This document shows, in pieces, positions 1 through 12,933 of a stretch of 64,000 nucleotides of DNA (position 1 is the stretch's first letter; every line of letters begins with the position of its first letter). The notes under the pieces are model-generated. The model was not told the DNA's origin, ran no database searches, and saw only the letters and a list, made by a program, of their open reading frames with translations. The stretch comes from Luscinia megarhynchos (Eukaryota; Chordata; Aves; Passeriformes; Turdidae), in contig CM067568.1 of assembly GCA_034336665.1 (NCBI GenBank), forward strand, positions 16,153,983 through 16,217,982. The letters run 5' to 3'. The translations under genes were made by a program, and so were the position numbers.

Positions 1-3000
1 AAACCTGTGTGTTTTTGGGTCCTGTCAGAGTCAAGAACATCACTTTTCATTGAGGCAAGGTTGTGTGTGTATGTACGTTGTTCCTTTAGGTGTCCTTATT
101 GAGAATCGTGGGTTAGCTTGTGATGTTGCTGGTATTTGTTCAGAGCACCTTGGATGTATGTTGTCCATTGTGGTCTGTAAAACAGAATCCTTGCTGCAAA
201 CACCTGGTGGCTTACTTATTTTGGCAACATTTCCCCTGATAGTTACTTCTGCATAAGCAACATTTAGGAAGCTTGTTCAGGGTGCTGAAGCAAATTAGTT
301 GAGAGACTGGATCCTAGCACCATTTAGTTTTTTAGTATTAGGTAGTTAAGGTTTTGCCCAACTGCCTCATTTTATCCTGCTTTCACCTTTGAAAGGTAAA
401 TAATTAATATCCTTTTAAAAATAGATTAATATTTCTTTCCCATGTCTTATTCCTTTCCCCTTGTCCCTTCATTTTCACCTGTCTTTAGGGCTTGAGTACT
501 TTGCTCTGGGTAAGTTTCCAAGCTCTTTTCGCACTCCCATCCTCATTGACTCAAGAGCCTTTGCATGAATTCACCTAAACAGCTTTATTTATTACAGCAG
601 ACTGTGTCACAAGGTATTGCCACTTGCTTGTCACAGTAGAACAATTTAATGCATCTTCTGCAAATTATTAAAGCCTCTCTGACTTGTTGGAAAATCTTTA
701 AAGGCATCTGCTCAGCTTTGAGCTGTAATGGTTAAACTGCTGATAGCAGTGTTGATGAATATAATGTGATGTTATGATATTCTTCTGAAGCTGTTGTAAA
801 TCAGTGAGCTGTGCTAGGTGATAGTATTGGTTTTCTAGAAGGGAAACAATTTTTGCAGTTTGGCTACTGCAAGATTAGTGGAGAAGCAGGTAATGTCATG
901 ACTTTTGATAGATGGGAAAGCAAAAAATTGAATTCTGCAATGACGCTGAGAAGACAACCTGCTAATTGCCTTCGTCTTAATTTCGTTAATTAATTTTCAA
1001 ATAAACTTTCTTTTTAAAAGGTGACACTTTTTTCATCAGTGCATATTTTCCACGCGCTTCTGTTTCAGATCCGTGTCAAGTAAAGTACCTAACTAGAACT
1101 CTAAGGGCAAAGCATGTTACAGAAATCAATTTTCCTTCATTTTAGACTTTCTTTACTGTGACACTTTTGATTTTGAATTGTGCAAAGATGCTGTGACACC
1201 CCTATCTTTGATAAAAGCATTAGTCAAATACATTCAGAAATTTTTAGAATGACTTCTTGTGAGATACGATGTCATTTCTTGACGCCCTGGATTTCAGAAA
1301 GATGCTGTAGATAAAAGTGTTGTGATTATCACAACATATTTGGTTAATTCAGAGCAGTGGAATTTTAGCATTTTTCTATCGTTTTGTACACTTAATTTTT
1401 CTAGTAGTTTACAGAGAGGCAACATTTTAAAAAAATGAGATGGCATGTATATTTTAGTAGTGAGTTTTTTCCTAGAGCAAGTATCATTAAGACCATTTTT
1501 TTTTCTTTTTTAGAAAAAGATTACCAATTTCTTCATTTAAATGAAAGAATGAAAGAATTCATGCTGATAAGGTTCCTGAGTTTTACTCTGAGAATCTATG
1601 CATGGGACAGAATGATAATGAGTTAACAAATTAAACATAGAGCACTTGACTGAAAATGAAAATCAAATTACAAGTGTGTAATGCCTTGTATGCAGTTGGA
1701 AAAAGTTTACCCTATTAATTCTGCTTTGATGCTTTCATTGCTGCTTGTAGCAATTGACTTGCTATTGTTTCATGTATTGGAATGTCACTGCTTATGCCAG
1801 CATGTTTGCCATTGCTGTTTCACTGAATTGGAAAACAGTGCTCCATTCTTCTGATTTATAACATGTGCCTAATATCTGACAGTAACACAGGAGTCCACAA
1901 TTGCACTGATACTGGATTCTTATATTGTTTAGTTCCAGTTTTCACCTGCCAGTGATACGAAGTTTTTTTTAACTTAAAGCAGCTTTTTACTAAACATTGA
2001 TAATTTGGAAGCTTATTATAACTTTCTCTAATGACTGCATATATGTATCTATTTGCTAAATTTCTGTGCATAGTTCTTCAGGTTTATGCTTAAGTCTTAC
2101 TTACTGTTTTGTAAATCAGAAATTATGGATGCTTTTTGCCTGAGTGCGAAAAACCCCAAAGTACTCTTAAATTGATTTTGGTGTAGCTTGAATGTTGAGT
2201 TTCATGAAAAGTAAGCGTTTATCATGGAAGTATTTTTTAAAAATCTGTGATACTAACTCCATTTGTGTGCAGTCTAGTTGTAGGCAGCATAAGCTAAAAC
2301 TGTAAGAGCTGAGAAAATGGGTTTTGAAAATCCTTGGTGAGAAACAGTACAGTCAAGAAATTTGTTGTGTCTTGAAATGATTATTTATATTGGAAATGCT
2401 TTTTGAGTACTGTCTGTCCAGATGTCTGGCTTCATAATTACCTATTTTCAATGAAAGCAGTAAGGAAAGCTGTTCTAGCCTTGATTATATTTTGGCATTG
2501 ATAAGACACTGAAACATTATTGGTAAGGTGTGGGATACTGTGGTACTTGAGTAAATAGCCTCATGTTTAATTTGGATTAATACTTTAAACTGACCTCCCA
2601 TATGGTCAGTTAATACACTGTTTAGGCTGATTGTTGGGTAATCTTAGGGTGTTGGTGACTTGTAAAAATATTGGAAAGTTTATGTTAGAAGTAAAATACA
2701 ATTTCTGTCAGGTACTTTGCAACTTTATTTTTTGAGGCTGCACGTATTCTCCTGCCGTTTTTAAATGCCTACATTGTTTGTAGACAGTGTGAGGACTGAG
2801 TTGAGGTTTGTTGAATCTCAAAATGCTGCTGCATAATTGGGTGAAGTGTATTTGCAGAGTTGGTGGAAACTGCCCAGAGGTTTGCCTCCAAGGGTGTCTG
2901 GTGGGCCATGTGTTCAAACATATAGTGCCAGACAGAATTCCAGGGACCGTGGTCCAAAGAAAGCTATGAAGCCAAGATTAAGGGTGGTGCAGAAAAGGTG

Positions 3001-6000
3001 ACAGATATCTGTGGTAGATGTGTGATGCAGATGGCTGGGCAGAAATATGGTTCCAGTGTGCAGATAACAAATTTATGAGGTTATGAATCAGTATGAACCT
3101 TTTTGAGTAGATGCAGCCTGTGTGTTAGACTTAAAGCTTCTAGGTTTTTGGGTTTTTTCCTGCTAATAAAACTAAAGATGACTATAAAGGAAATTTTAAA
3201 ATCAAAATTGGAGAACATAGATAAATAAGGAGATGTTTACAAATCAGTAATGGATAACTCCAGATAGGACAGGAGTCCAAGATGAGGAAAGAAATAGAAA
3301 AGAGTGTATCAGGTGAAATCCTGGGTGCAGTGCTCACAGTCAAACTATATTAACTTAGAGTACCTGGTCAGCCAGAGTTGATGTTTAACTCATCCAACCT
3401 TTAGTATGAGTTATAATGTAGTAATTTTATGCTGAGAGAAAAAACAAGACACTGGGATGCTAAAACATTTGTACTCATTAAAGTGAGCATAGACGTTTCT
3501 GACTAAATAGAGTGAAGAAAATCTTGAAGAGACAAGATAGGTATTGAAACTGCTCTTTGCTCTTTTTTTAAATGTTAGGTCTGTGTAGAAGTAGTATATA
3601 ATTGCAATATTTTCAATCCCATAAGTACTTCAGTCATTCTGTTAAGAGAGATGAGTTTTCAAAGAAGCACTCTTGAAAATTATATTGGTTATACATATGC
3701 TTTATTGTTAGGATTTTTGAGCAGTTAGAATTCAGTAGAAGAGAAGCAGCTTCTGATCTACTCCTGAGTAATATATGAAAGCTGGTTCTCAAAAAGAGAT
3801 CTTATTTGAAGAGGTATAATGGTGATTATGCAAATAGTTCATCCTTTGTTTAACTTACAGAGAAGTAATTAAGGTCATAGATAGAAAGCAAACAGGCAAG
3901 CTAAAAACTGTGTAAAAGAAGTTAGATGTTTAAAGAAAATGTGTAAAAGAAGTTAGATGTTTAAAGAAAATGTGTGCCAAATTTAAAAAGCCCAAAACCA
4001 ACACTCAGAGAATCTTAAGAAGTATGGAGTAGAACAGTGAAGTATGTTTCTGACAAAAATTGGTAGATCTCCCGTATGTGGGAATGTGAAAGTATTAAAT
4101 TATATGTTAAATCTAAACTGGTTAAGAGGTTGAGCAACAAGGCTTTTGAAGATCAAATGTGTGAAAGAAGCAGAAATTATTTATTTTAAAGAAGCTGGAA
4201 TCATGTAATTGAATACAAATAAAGATATAAGTATATAAGGTAGTTCAGGGAAACCTAATTGGCATGTGAGACCATAACAAGTGAAGGAAATCTTGCACTC
4301 AGAGGACTGGAGGATAGCAAAGTGAAGCTTCTATTAAAAACATTTTTGAAGTAGCCATTTTCACTATTGTGTAGAATGATTAAAACCCGGGAAGATTAAA
4401 ATGAACTGTTTTAAACAAAACATGTAACTAGGTAAACTTTAGGAGGAAGTGACATGGTTGTGGGGGAAAAGCCTCCTTGTTAAAATTCAGAGATATTTTA
4501 ATACATAAGAAAGAACAATGTGGTCTGTGTATATCACCTTCTCAGCTACATTTAGACTATGCTACTTCTAAGCATTCTTTCTGTCATATGATACAATAAA
4601 GGTAATCTTGTAGTTTAATATCTGTATTAAAACGCCGATGAACAAGTAAAAATAGGTGATTATTCATCTAATGAAAGGATTTTAATCTCCTTTGCTGAGG
4701 TGCAAGAGGTTTCTTAAAGTAAGTGAGGGGACTAAGACAGTTTGTCAAAACAAAAACTCTTAGTTTTCTAAGCCTCTCTGACTGCCACAGGTTGCAGAAG
4801 AATCTCATTGTGATAAAAGGGAAATAAAATCATATGTTAAGTCTGGTACTAAAGTATGTGTAAAGAATAATCTTAAATAATATTTGATGACAGTTTCTGA
4901 ATTTGGTCATCACTGTACATGAAAATCTTTAAATTATTGTAGACCGCTCTATAAAATAATGGGTGAATAGTCTTTGAAACTGTGCATTAATGTTTCAAAG
5001 CAAATAGAGAACCAATACTAGAATTAATTTCTTTCTAACTGCAGGTAGTTCTTGCCCTACCTTAGAAGTTCTGCGGGAGAACTGCAGAAGCTAACCCATA
5101 AAGGAGTGGGACTAAGCTAGTCAAGGATGTGAAACTACATAGATGAGTGAAATACACAATTTTCAGAAGTGATAACAAAAAACAAAACTGTTTTCAGTTT
5201 GGTACTTAGCAAAAGTTAGTACTTTGAGCAATGGTTCTGTGCTTAATGATAAAAATTCTTATGTGATGAAAAAGGGATTTTGTCTAGTAATTTATTTTAA
5301 CAGGAATAGAAAAACTCATTTTCTAAAACTCTGTAAACTGCCAGTGCTTTATTTTGCATGGACAGGCAAGAAATTAATGAAAAATGACAGGTCAGATGAA
5401 TTTTGTCCTTTCTGGAAGAGAGATGAGCAAAGCAGTGTGTGCCCCTAGAGGTGTTGCTCTTATGCCACATAGTGACTTTGCAGGCTGGATTGAACTTTAG
5501 CCAGGAAAAACATCTGCTAAAAATTGTTTATTTGTGTGGTCCTAATGGACCAAAGTACTGTGCTTTCCTTTGAATACACTGCAGATTGCATTCATTGTCT
5601 TTCTAAATACCAGCTGTGTATATTGCTGATATAAAACCATTTTTTTTCATCAAAACATAAATACATTGGGAACGAAAATATAAGGTGGGGAAAACCAACC
5701 ACAGTTTTCTCTGATGAGCTTAGTGTTTGGTTAGTGAATTATGAGTGAACCTGTTTAATGCAGGTTGTACCTAATTTTGTACAGTACCTGTTCCCATACT
5801 GTAGTTTATAACTTCTGGAATATAACCTTGGGGAGAGAACCCAAGAAAAATATTTTCCAGTTGTGACAGTGTAGGTATAATCTCTGCTATCTTCTTCCTC
5901 GTCTGGAGTGCATGTTTAAATAAATAAATAAATGCTGAAGTTGGTGGGCTGGGACAAGTCATGAGCTGATTTCGTCTTCAAAATCACTGGGATGTTTTGT

Positions 6001-6082
6001 TCTGGGTTTGTTTGTTTCTTTTTCTTTTCTCCCCTACTCATGTATGTTTTTTGGCTTTCTTTCTTCTGTTTTTAACCTGTAG
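1..6082 (+). other. TOLLIP: TOLLIP intron (last intron, partial)
   Basis: AT-rich non-coding sequence upstream of the recognised last TOLLIP exon. I looked for the C2-domain exons and for the penultimate exon, which should end with codons for a Pro-Ile-Ala-Gly-like segment before a phase-1 donor, and found none, so the window begins inside the last intron. The intron ends in a pyrimidine-rich tract and an AG at 6081-6082. The only internal structure seen is a 31-bp tandem duplication near 3.9 kb. Short open frames here show no family resemblance. Confidence 0.7.
3909..3970. repeat. 31-bp tandem duplication
   Basis: Two consecutive copies of a 31-bp unit beginning TGTGTAAAAGAAGTTAGATG lie in the TOLLIP intron. 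They look identical by eye, which suggests a recent slippage or duplication event. No function is implied. Confidence 0.9.
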
Positions 6083-6297
6083 GGATGCCTGCAGTCTGTA
6101 ATCCAGGCATGGTACCAGTGGCAATACCACCTCCTGCAGTCAACCCTCAGCACCTGTGTAATGAAGAGGACCTGAAATCTATCCAGGACATGTTTCCCAA
6201 CATGGACAGGGAAGTAATCCGCTCAGTTCTAGAAGCTCAGAGGGGCAACAAGGATGCAGCTATCAACTCCTTACTTCAGATGGCTGAAGAGTCATAG
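6083..6297 (+). CDS. TOLLIP: TOLLIP last coding exon (CUE domain)
   Basis: Toll-interacting protein is a cytosolic and endosomal adaptor. It damps IL-1R/TLR signalling through IRAK1 and links ubiquitinated cargo to endosomal sorting. This exon follows a TTTTAACCTGTAG acceptor. Its first two bases complete a Gly codon (phase 1), giving [20 protein letters not shown] and then the C-terminal CUE domain. The domain shows the signature methionine-phenylalanine-proline (MFPNMD), the downstream EAQRGN and the dileucine-like NSLLQM near the end. The protein terminates EES followed by TAG at 6295-6297. The family match is very close to mammalian TOLLIP. The upstream C2 and Tom1-binding exons lie outside the window, so the gene is partial here. 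Confidence 0.96.
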
Positions 6298-9200
6298 ATG
6301 CCCACTTCCTGCATAGTCCCCGTCCTCGATGCCACTTATTTTTACTTGCCAAGCCAGGGATTTAGCTAGAGGAAGAATTTCCCAACAGCTTTCTGTTTGT
6401 GCATCATGTGTGACAGATTATATCCCTTTTCTCCTTGGACAGTTGGATCTTCTCTTTCTTTCTCAGTCTGTACATACTCAGTTTAGCTTATGTCCTGCAA
6501 TAGAGCAGTAAAGCGTATTTACTATCAGCTGTGCCCTGTGTGGCTATATTCTGACGGATGGGGGAATAATGCTGCTTTGTTTCTTTCTCTCCCCCTTTTC
6601 ATAAACTTGCTCTTACAAAGTAACTCTATGCAGTACAGGATTTACTGGAATTTGTTAGATTGGGGAAAAGCAAGAATCTTTCCATGGAAGGTTTGCTGTT
6701 TAAACACAATTGTTTTATTAAAAGTATTTAGGTTTCAGCAAGCAGCTTATTTTTGCCAGAAATTAAAGGAGAGACCCTTTCTTATCCTGTGGTGTTTAGT
6801 TATTACTGTGATATATTCACATATTTTAGATGAAAGATTTTTAATTTAATAAGCTAAATTTTTTAGGTTGGGCTGTTGGTATTTGTAATGGGCATCTTCT
6901 ATTCAGTCTAGTCATTGGGCACCAAAGCAATATATTTTCTGGTGTGCATGTGGGGCTTTGTTCTCCCACATACTATTGTTATGAATCGATAAAATCTTAG
7001 GAGGTAACTCTACAGTATGTATTGCTGTAGCAGAGAATGGGACTAAGCCCTAGTGTACTCCCACAGTTAATTGCACTCTTAACTACTACTTCTGCATTCC
7101 CATGGCTATTTTAAAGGATAAGTGCAGAAGGAAAGATACTTACACCTGGAAAATGATTGAAGCCGTAAAGAATTACTTAACATGTTGTCTTACATTAAAA
7201 AAGCAGGTATCTATGATCTGATTATAAAGCTTCTTTCTTTATACTTATGTTTCAGCAAAGTTATTGCTTTACATTAGTGGGAAAACGATTGTGTTTTTCC
7301 TGTAATAAGAAATAAGCACGAAAAGTAGCTTCAGGGTCTTAGAATGGCATTATGAATTGCTCAGTGACTTGTTAGACTACAGCTGCTGTAGTCAGTTTAT
7401 TATTATTTGATTCAGATGGAAATAAAATTCTTTGTGAGAGACAATTTAACATATCTGAGTTACAGTCTGATCCTCAGAGGAGGTGTTTGTATTTATTGTT
7501 AGTGTAATTTTTTCAAGTAAGAGTTGATTTTGGAGCTGCAGAATCGTACAGTTATGCACCAGTTACACCTGTTGAATGAACTTCTGCGGTGTTTTTGTAA
7601 AGTAATGCACTTTAAATAGTATGCACCAATTTATTTTTCCAGTGATGTGCAATGTTGCTGTTTTGTCTCTTTAATGTTTGATTTCAAATACTTTCTACAA
7701 TAGCCATAGACCTTTATATTTTCAAGAGTTGAAATGAATGTACACTTGAAATCTAGGCTCTTGAGTGATTCATGAGAACGTTAAAGCCAGGTTTGCAGTA
7801 GGGAATGATGACCCATATTCTCTTCTCCCCCATACTTTATTTCATGTCCTATGCTTAAAATACTTTCTTTATTATCTGATGGATAGCTGATTTTATCCCC
7901 CCCTCCCCCCTGCATTACATTCAAGTAACCTTTAGGTAGCACTGGCAGTAGAACATGAATATTTATTTTTTTAATCATTAAAAGTAATACTGAAACTTTT
8001 AAAATACAGCACCAAAAATCATCCCAGTTTTTGACCTTTTAAAGCTGTCTTTTCATAATGTACATTTTTAAGTTTTGTTATGAATCCCTTAACATCTTAA
8101 ATTTCCCATTAAAAGCATAAGTGTCTTTAAACATCCTCTAATTGGATTTTGAATAATAAAATTCAAGGCTATAGTTGTGTAGTTTGTAGTTTTAGAAAAG
8201 GCTGTAGTTGTAGAATTGCCACGCTTCTGTCTTCTGAAGTTAAATGGGTATTCTTCAAGAAACTTGCCCCTTTCCTACAATCATGGTAAATTTAGTTATT
8301 GAGTAGGTGTAGAGGTATTTGGTCTTTATAGCACAGTGTTTTGTGACATCATGGCCCAAAAGGATGAATGTTGGTAAGGATTTAATGCTTAGATACCTCC
8401 AGGAAGAGTCCTGTGCTCTAACTTTTACACAGATAGCATGAATTGCTAGGGATGGAACAATTCAGGGAAAATGTACATATTTAAATTTTTATATTAAAAT
8501 GGTGGGATTCATAATGCAGCTTTTCATAAAAGCAAGTGGTCATGGTTCAACTTAATGGCTGGTAAATTGTACTGCATCCTATTACAGCTCCATTTCAAGT
8601 ACAGAACAAAACCACCTTTCAGTCCTAGCTGCCGGAAGGGGTAAGTGCAGAAGTTAAGTTAGCCTGGTTTATTCATAGACTGTGCTCTGGCCCTCTGAGG
8701 GAGACTCCTGTTCTTATATATATTTTTAGTACTTATTTTTTTTCCTAGGCAAATGTTATGCATAACAGGGTGCAAATAGGAGTTGAAAGTAGGATATGTA
8801 GGAGCAGTTTGGCCAGTAGATGGATTTCATTACCTTACACAATACTTAAATATTGTTCTGTGGATTTTTTTGTCTTTATTTAATTAAGCATTAGAGATAA
8901 AACTCTTACATCAATATGTGCTACTTTCTCTTGTTAAGAGGAACAAAATCATCACTCAGCTTTTCAGCATACATATCCTTCCAGTTAAGCTGTTTGTTGC
9001 TAGGTTGGAATTGGAGAGAGATGAAAAAAGGCAAGGAGTATTTACTTATTTTAGGGTCTGTGAAATTAAGATATTGGAACTGAAAGTCTGTTTTTTTTTA
9101 TTTAAAACAAACAGTCAGTCATGATTGTAGCTTTTGAGAAAATGCTAATGGGGTTATACTGTATTTGATGCTGCTCCTCTGCTCAACAGCTTCCAGCAGC

Positions 9201-9550
9201 TTGGAGCCAAAGCCAGCTGTATAAGACAGGCATCTGCTAAAAGTTAGTGCTCTCAGTATAGTTTGAGTCCTGCCAAGAGCCTCAACTTGCTAAAGGTAGG
9301 AACATTTTTTGTCTAGCTAGATCCTTGCGACTTCTCTAATGCTCTTTGCATCTGCTGATGGTACTGAACGGGTTTTTTCCCCCTTATAAACGTTACTGCC
9401 TGTTTGGTTGATATGTAATACCGTACAGAGGATGTTTTTTGCTGTAATTATTCTGAAGACATTGTTTCTCTGTATTGAGGTCCAGTGTCCAAATGTGTTT
9501 CTTGCACTCTAACTTTTTCATTCTAATTTAATAAATGTATCATCTGAGTG
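6298..9550 (+). other. TOLLIP: TOLLIP 3'UTR (probable)
   Basis: Non-coding, AT-rich sequence follows the TOLLIP stop. AATAAA hexamers occur at 7421, near 8154 and at 9530-9535, so alternative ends are possible. I prefer the last one because a GT-rich stretch follows within 40 bases, which would give a 3'UTR of about 3.2 kb. A 3'UTR of several kilobases is usual for vertebrate TOLLIP. The true end cannot be fixed without transcript data. Confidence 0.5.
9530..9535 (+). terminator. TOLLIP: Candidate TOLLIP poly(A) signal
   Basis: This is a canonical AATAAA followed at 9550-9572 by a GT-rich element (GTGTATTATGTCTCTGTTGG). It is the best of several hexamers downstream of the TOLLIP stop. Confidence 0.5.
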
Positions 9551-9572
9551 AAAGTGTATTATGTCTCTGTTG

Positions 9573-12530
9573 GAGAGCACCACATTGTGATCAGACCACG
9601 ATCTAAAATTCAAGAATTGGTTACTGTCTCTTATTCAGTGTTGAACATTGGTTGGCAAGTTACACTGGTTCTTAATGTGACTGTCTGGTGGGAACAGATG
9701 CTCAAAAGTAAATGCTCAAAAGTGCTTGGAGAATTCCTCTACAGGTAGGTGCCTCTTTCTGACTCTTCTAGGGGCTACTTTCTCAAGGAAGTGTTCTGGT
9801 GTTGCAGGTCTGGAGGACAGAAGGCAGTAGTGAGGCTTCATTGTTTGAAGGATAGCATTGGAGGGTAAGGGAGGAGAGAAGAACAATGTGTGGGTGTGGA
9901 GGGAGTGCTCCAATGTGAAGGATGGAGGTCTCTGGATGAGAGTGGTGTCCAAGTGAAGTTATGGAATGGATCATGTGTGTTATTCTAGCTACAAAAAGAG
10001 CTGGCTTTATCTGCTAATATATGATAAATGAATTTGAAAAATACGGTTTGCACAGCATCTCTTTCTAGTACTGTGATGGCAAAGGTACCTGGGGCCCTCT
10101 TCCTCACTTAACAGCATCACCATGCTCAGTGATAATTTTAGTTATTAACCAACTGCTAGTCTGAAGTATTACTGTGTTATCAAGCTAACATTTTGGGATT
10201 TACTGGCCATTCACAGTGCTTTTTTTTCTAATCAAGAGGTTTTTTGGTTTTTTTTTAACAAACGATAGTTGAGATGAATCTTTCACAGCTGATTTTTCTT
10301 AGATTTATTTCCTTAATGTATTAAGTGCCTACTATGAATAAAACTGTGTTCAAATTTTGATTTTTTCTAGCCCTCGAGTATCAGTTTCTATCCCAATTTA
10401 TCTTCAAAGGTTACAGTTTGCTTTCACCTTTCTCCGTTTTGCTGTAAGACATAGGAAGAGCAAAAATTAGTTTACTTTAAAAAGTGTTGGTGTTCTTGTG
10501 GCTGCTGAAGCATCTATTTAGCATTTTGTATTTTTATTAGCTTTTTCATATTAGTGTTAATCAGGAATGATGTGTGGGGTATAGAGAGAAATCAGTATAT
10601 TTTGAATTATTAAAATATTTCAGACCATCAGTGTGAACGAGACTTCCAGGAGAAATGCAAATATGTGTTTTCTTAGAATAAGAAGGAAAAATGAAAACCC
10701 ATATTAGCAATCTTCTATGCAGTTTTGAGTTGTAGCCTACTGAAGACTTGATCTTTCTCTTCTAGATCCTCAGGAAATATAGTCAGAAACCTAAGTTAAT
10801 CTATTTTTATGAAGTAGTATATTTTAGATGTATTTTCTTTACTATCTTGCCAAAAAGCTTAATTAATTTTGTAAGAATGAATAGATTATACTTGGGTTAT
10901 ACCATAACTTTTGAAGGAAAATTTGCATATAGACAGGAAAAGTGAATTTATGGAAAGCAAGTAGATTGAAAATTATCTTAGCTACATCTATGTTTCCATG
11001 GATGAGAGAGCTGTGAAAGTACTACTGTTTGAAGTATTCAAAGAGTTCACTTAAAACATGTGGTTTTCTGCTTTAAATTTGTTACTTCTGTACTAGTGAT
11101 CAGTTTAATGTGGAGTATTCAAGTTGATTTAAAATGCTTACAGCTATTTTTAAAATTATTTTTAAGTAGTTCTAAAAGAATTCATAATGTGGGGAATGGT
11201 TTCAAATTCCTGCCTGGCACAGCTGGGACACTGCTCTGTGACTACCCTACCTTCCCAGGTGCCCTTGTTTAATAGGTACAAGGTTCTGCAAGTGAAAACC
11301 AAAGGATGAGGATGATGGTTCATCTCTGCTGGAAGACTCACCAAGGGGAAGTTTCCCTATGCAGTGTGTTGAAACTGCTTCCAGAAAGAAAGAAAAAGGT
11401 GAAGTATTGGCGTAGGAGACCCTCCAGTGAGGAGAACAGAAGGTCCAATTTCCTGGCAAGCCCCACTTCTTAGGGAAGTCATTCACTTCTGTGGGTTAGG
11501 CATGTGATGGGGAAACTTTCAGCTCAGGTACAGCCCTTTGATTATTACCCATTATTGCTTTCTCATTATTGCTTTCTCGTTTCAATGATGAAGTTTGCAA
11601 TATGAAGGCCAAGGACAATCAGAAGGGATTTCAGGGCCTTGGGACACCTGGTTACTATGGGAACAGGAGCATGGGTAGTGTTCTCCTTTATCCTTCAGTT
11701 GCAGGGAAGGGTGAGGGAAGAAACAAAAAGAACCAGCAGATCAATGCTTGGTGGCAACAGCTGGGGTACACCTGTCTCAAACAGAAAAAAGGATCTTTGC
11801 ACAAGGGTGCAGTGCTCATTGAAAGAGCATTAAACTGGATTGAAGGGGAAAATGGCTCAACCCAGGCTTGCTGGACATAAGCCTGGTGGCCACACACTGA
11901 TGCTGGACTCATGGAGCGATAGCAAGATCCTTCACACTGCTCTGTGATGTGTGACTATGCTGGAACACATTTGAAATACATACATTATGTACAGTATAAG
12001 GAACAAACTAAAGGAGCTGGAAGTGCAAATAAGAGGAGTTTCCTCATCTTTATACCTTTTATGCCAATGGGAAGAGCTATTTGGGCACGGCTGAGGGAAT
12101 TTTACCTAGTCCAGGAAGAGGACTGTGTTCCCAAAGACTGCTAGAGAATACACCCCTCTGAGTCAGGTAACTTCCTGATGCCATTCATTGGACTCATTTA
12201 GGTAATGAAGATGGATGTTGAACAGTCAATGTAATTGAAAAGTACTGAAGGTTTTATTGATCAAATAAAGTAGCTTTGTCCCTGTTTTTGAGATGCGTTA
12301 GGCCCATTATGTCTATAAAAAGGATATGCAATAACACTTTCACTAGAATCAAGAAGGGCAATGTAGCTGCAGTGTTTTCTTGCTTTGTTTTTCAGAGACC
12401 CCTAATTTTTTTTACCCCAAATATAAGTTTTGTGATAAAGTATGTTTGCATATTTCTCTAAGTTACATGAGGTATTTTGCAGTCATATGATTTTACTCTT
12501 CAATACTGTAGCATTTAAAAAAAACCCCAA
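9573..12530. other. Convergent intergenic gap TOLLIP / MUC5B
   Basis: About 3 kb lies between the two 3' ends. I see no exon with splice signals and homology. A more GC-balanced stretch around 11.57-11.95 kb is open for about 100 codons on the plus strand, but it has no recognisable domain and no transcript context, and it may be an old unrecognised interspersed repeat. A 14-bp tandem duplication (CATTATTGCTTTCT) lies near 11.55 kb. Confidence 0.6.
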
Positions 12531-12553
12531 ACACTACAATTTAATTGACTTTT

Positions 12554-12559
12554 TTTATT
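12554..12559 (-). terminator. MUC5B: MUC5B poly(A) signal
   Basis: On the minus strand AATAAA lies about 112 bases after the mucin stop codon at 12672-12674, giving a short 3'UTR of roughly 130 bases. The cleavage site is expected about 15-25 bases further, near 12535. Confidence 0.75.
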
Positions 12560-12671
12560 ATTTTTACAAGACATGAAAAAAGAATGTTAAAGAAGGAGCA
12601 CAAGTTATTCTGAAGAGGACATAATTCCAGCTTCCTCGGGTCTCTGCTTTCTTTTTCCAATGATCAAATCC

Positions 12672-12933
12672 TCATCTGAGTTGCCATTTGGAACCAAGGG
12701 ATACAGCTTGTTGCAATTGGGAGCCGTATTTTACAGATTGTTGGAATTGGGAGTCATGTGCTGCAGTGGTTTGTGAAGGGCAAGCATTCACACACTGGCA
12801 GTTTTCCACGTAGAGATAGTTGTAAGTTATGCTGGTTCCATTTCGGCAAGTCAGGGTCACCTCTCTTGTTTGGGTGCTGAGTTCCTGGCAGCAACCACAC
12901 TCGTGTTCCATCTGGTTTGCTTCAAGAGAGTAC
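12672..12933 (-). CDS. MUC5B: MUC5B exon 41: end of cystine knot, C-terminal tail, stop
   Basis: Begins after an ACAG acceptor in phase 2 and ends with TGA at 12672-12674. It encodes the second half of the CK domain, with the HECGCCQE and ENCQCVNAC cysteine clusters that form the knot and the C-terminal dimer. The tail after the knot is unusual: a roughly 10-residue repeat ([26 protein letters not shown]) replaces the unrelated tail of the mammalian protein. Confidence 0.93.

Noticed and set aside
1..6080. Additional TOLLIP exons
   Set aside because: Short open frames were compared by eye with C2-domain and linker sequence; none matched.
11569..11880. 103-codon open frame between TOLLIP and MUC5B
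   Set aside because: No recognisable domain, no splice or promoter context, and open on the other strand too. More likely an old repeat or chance.
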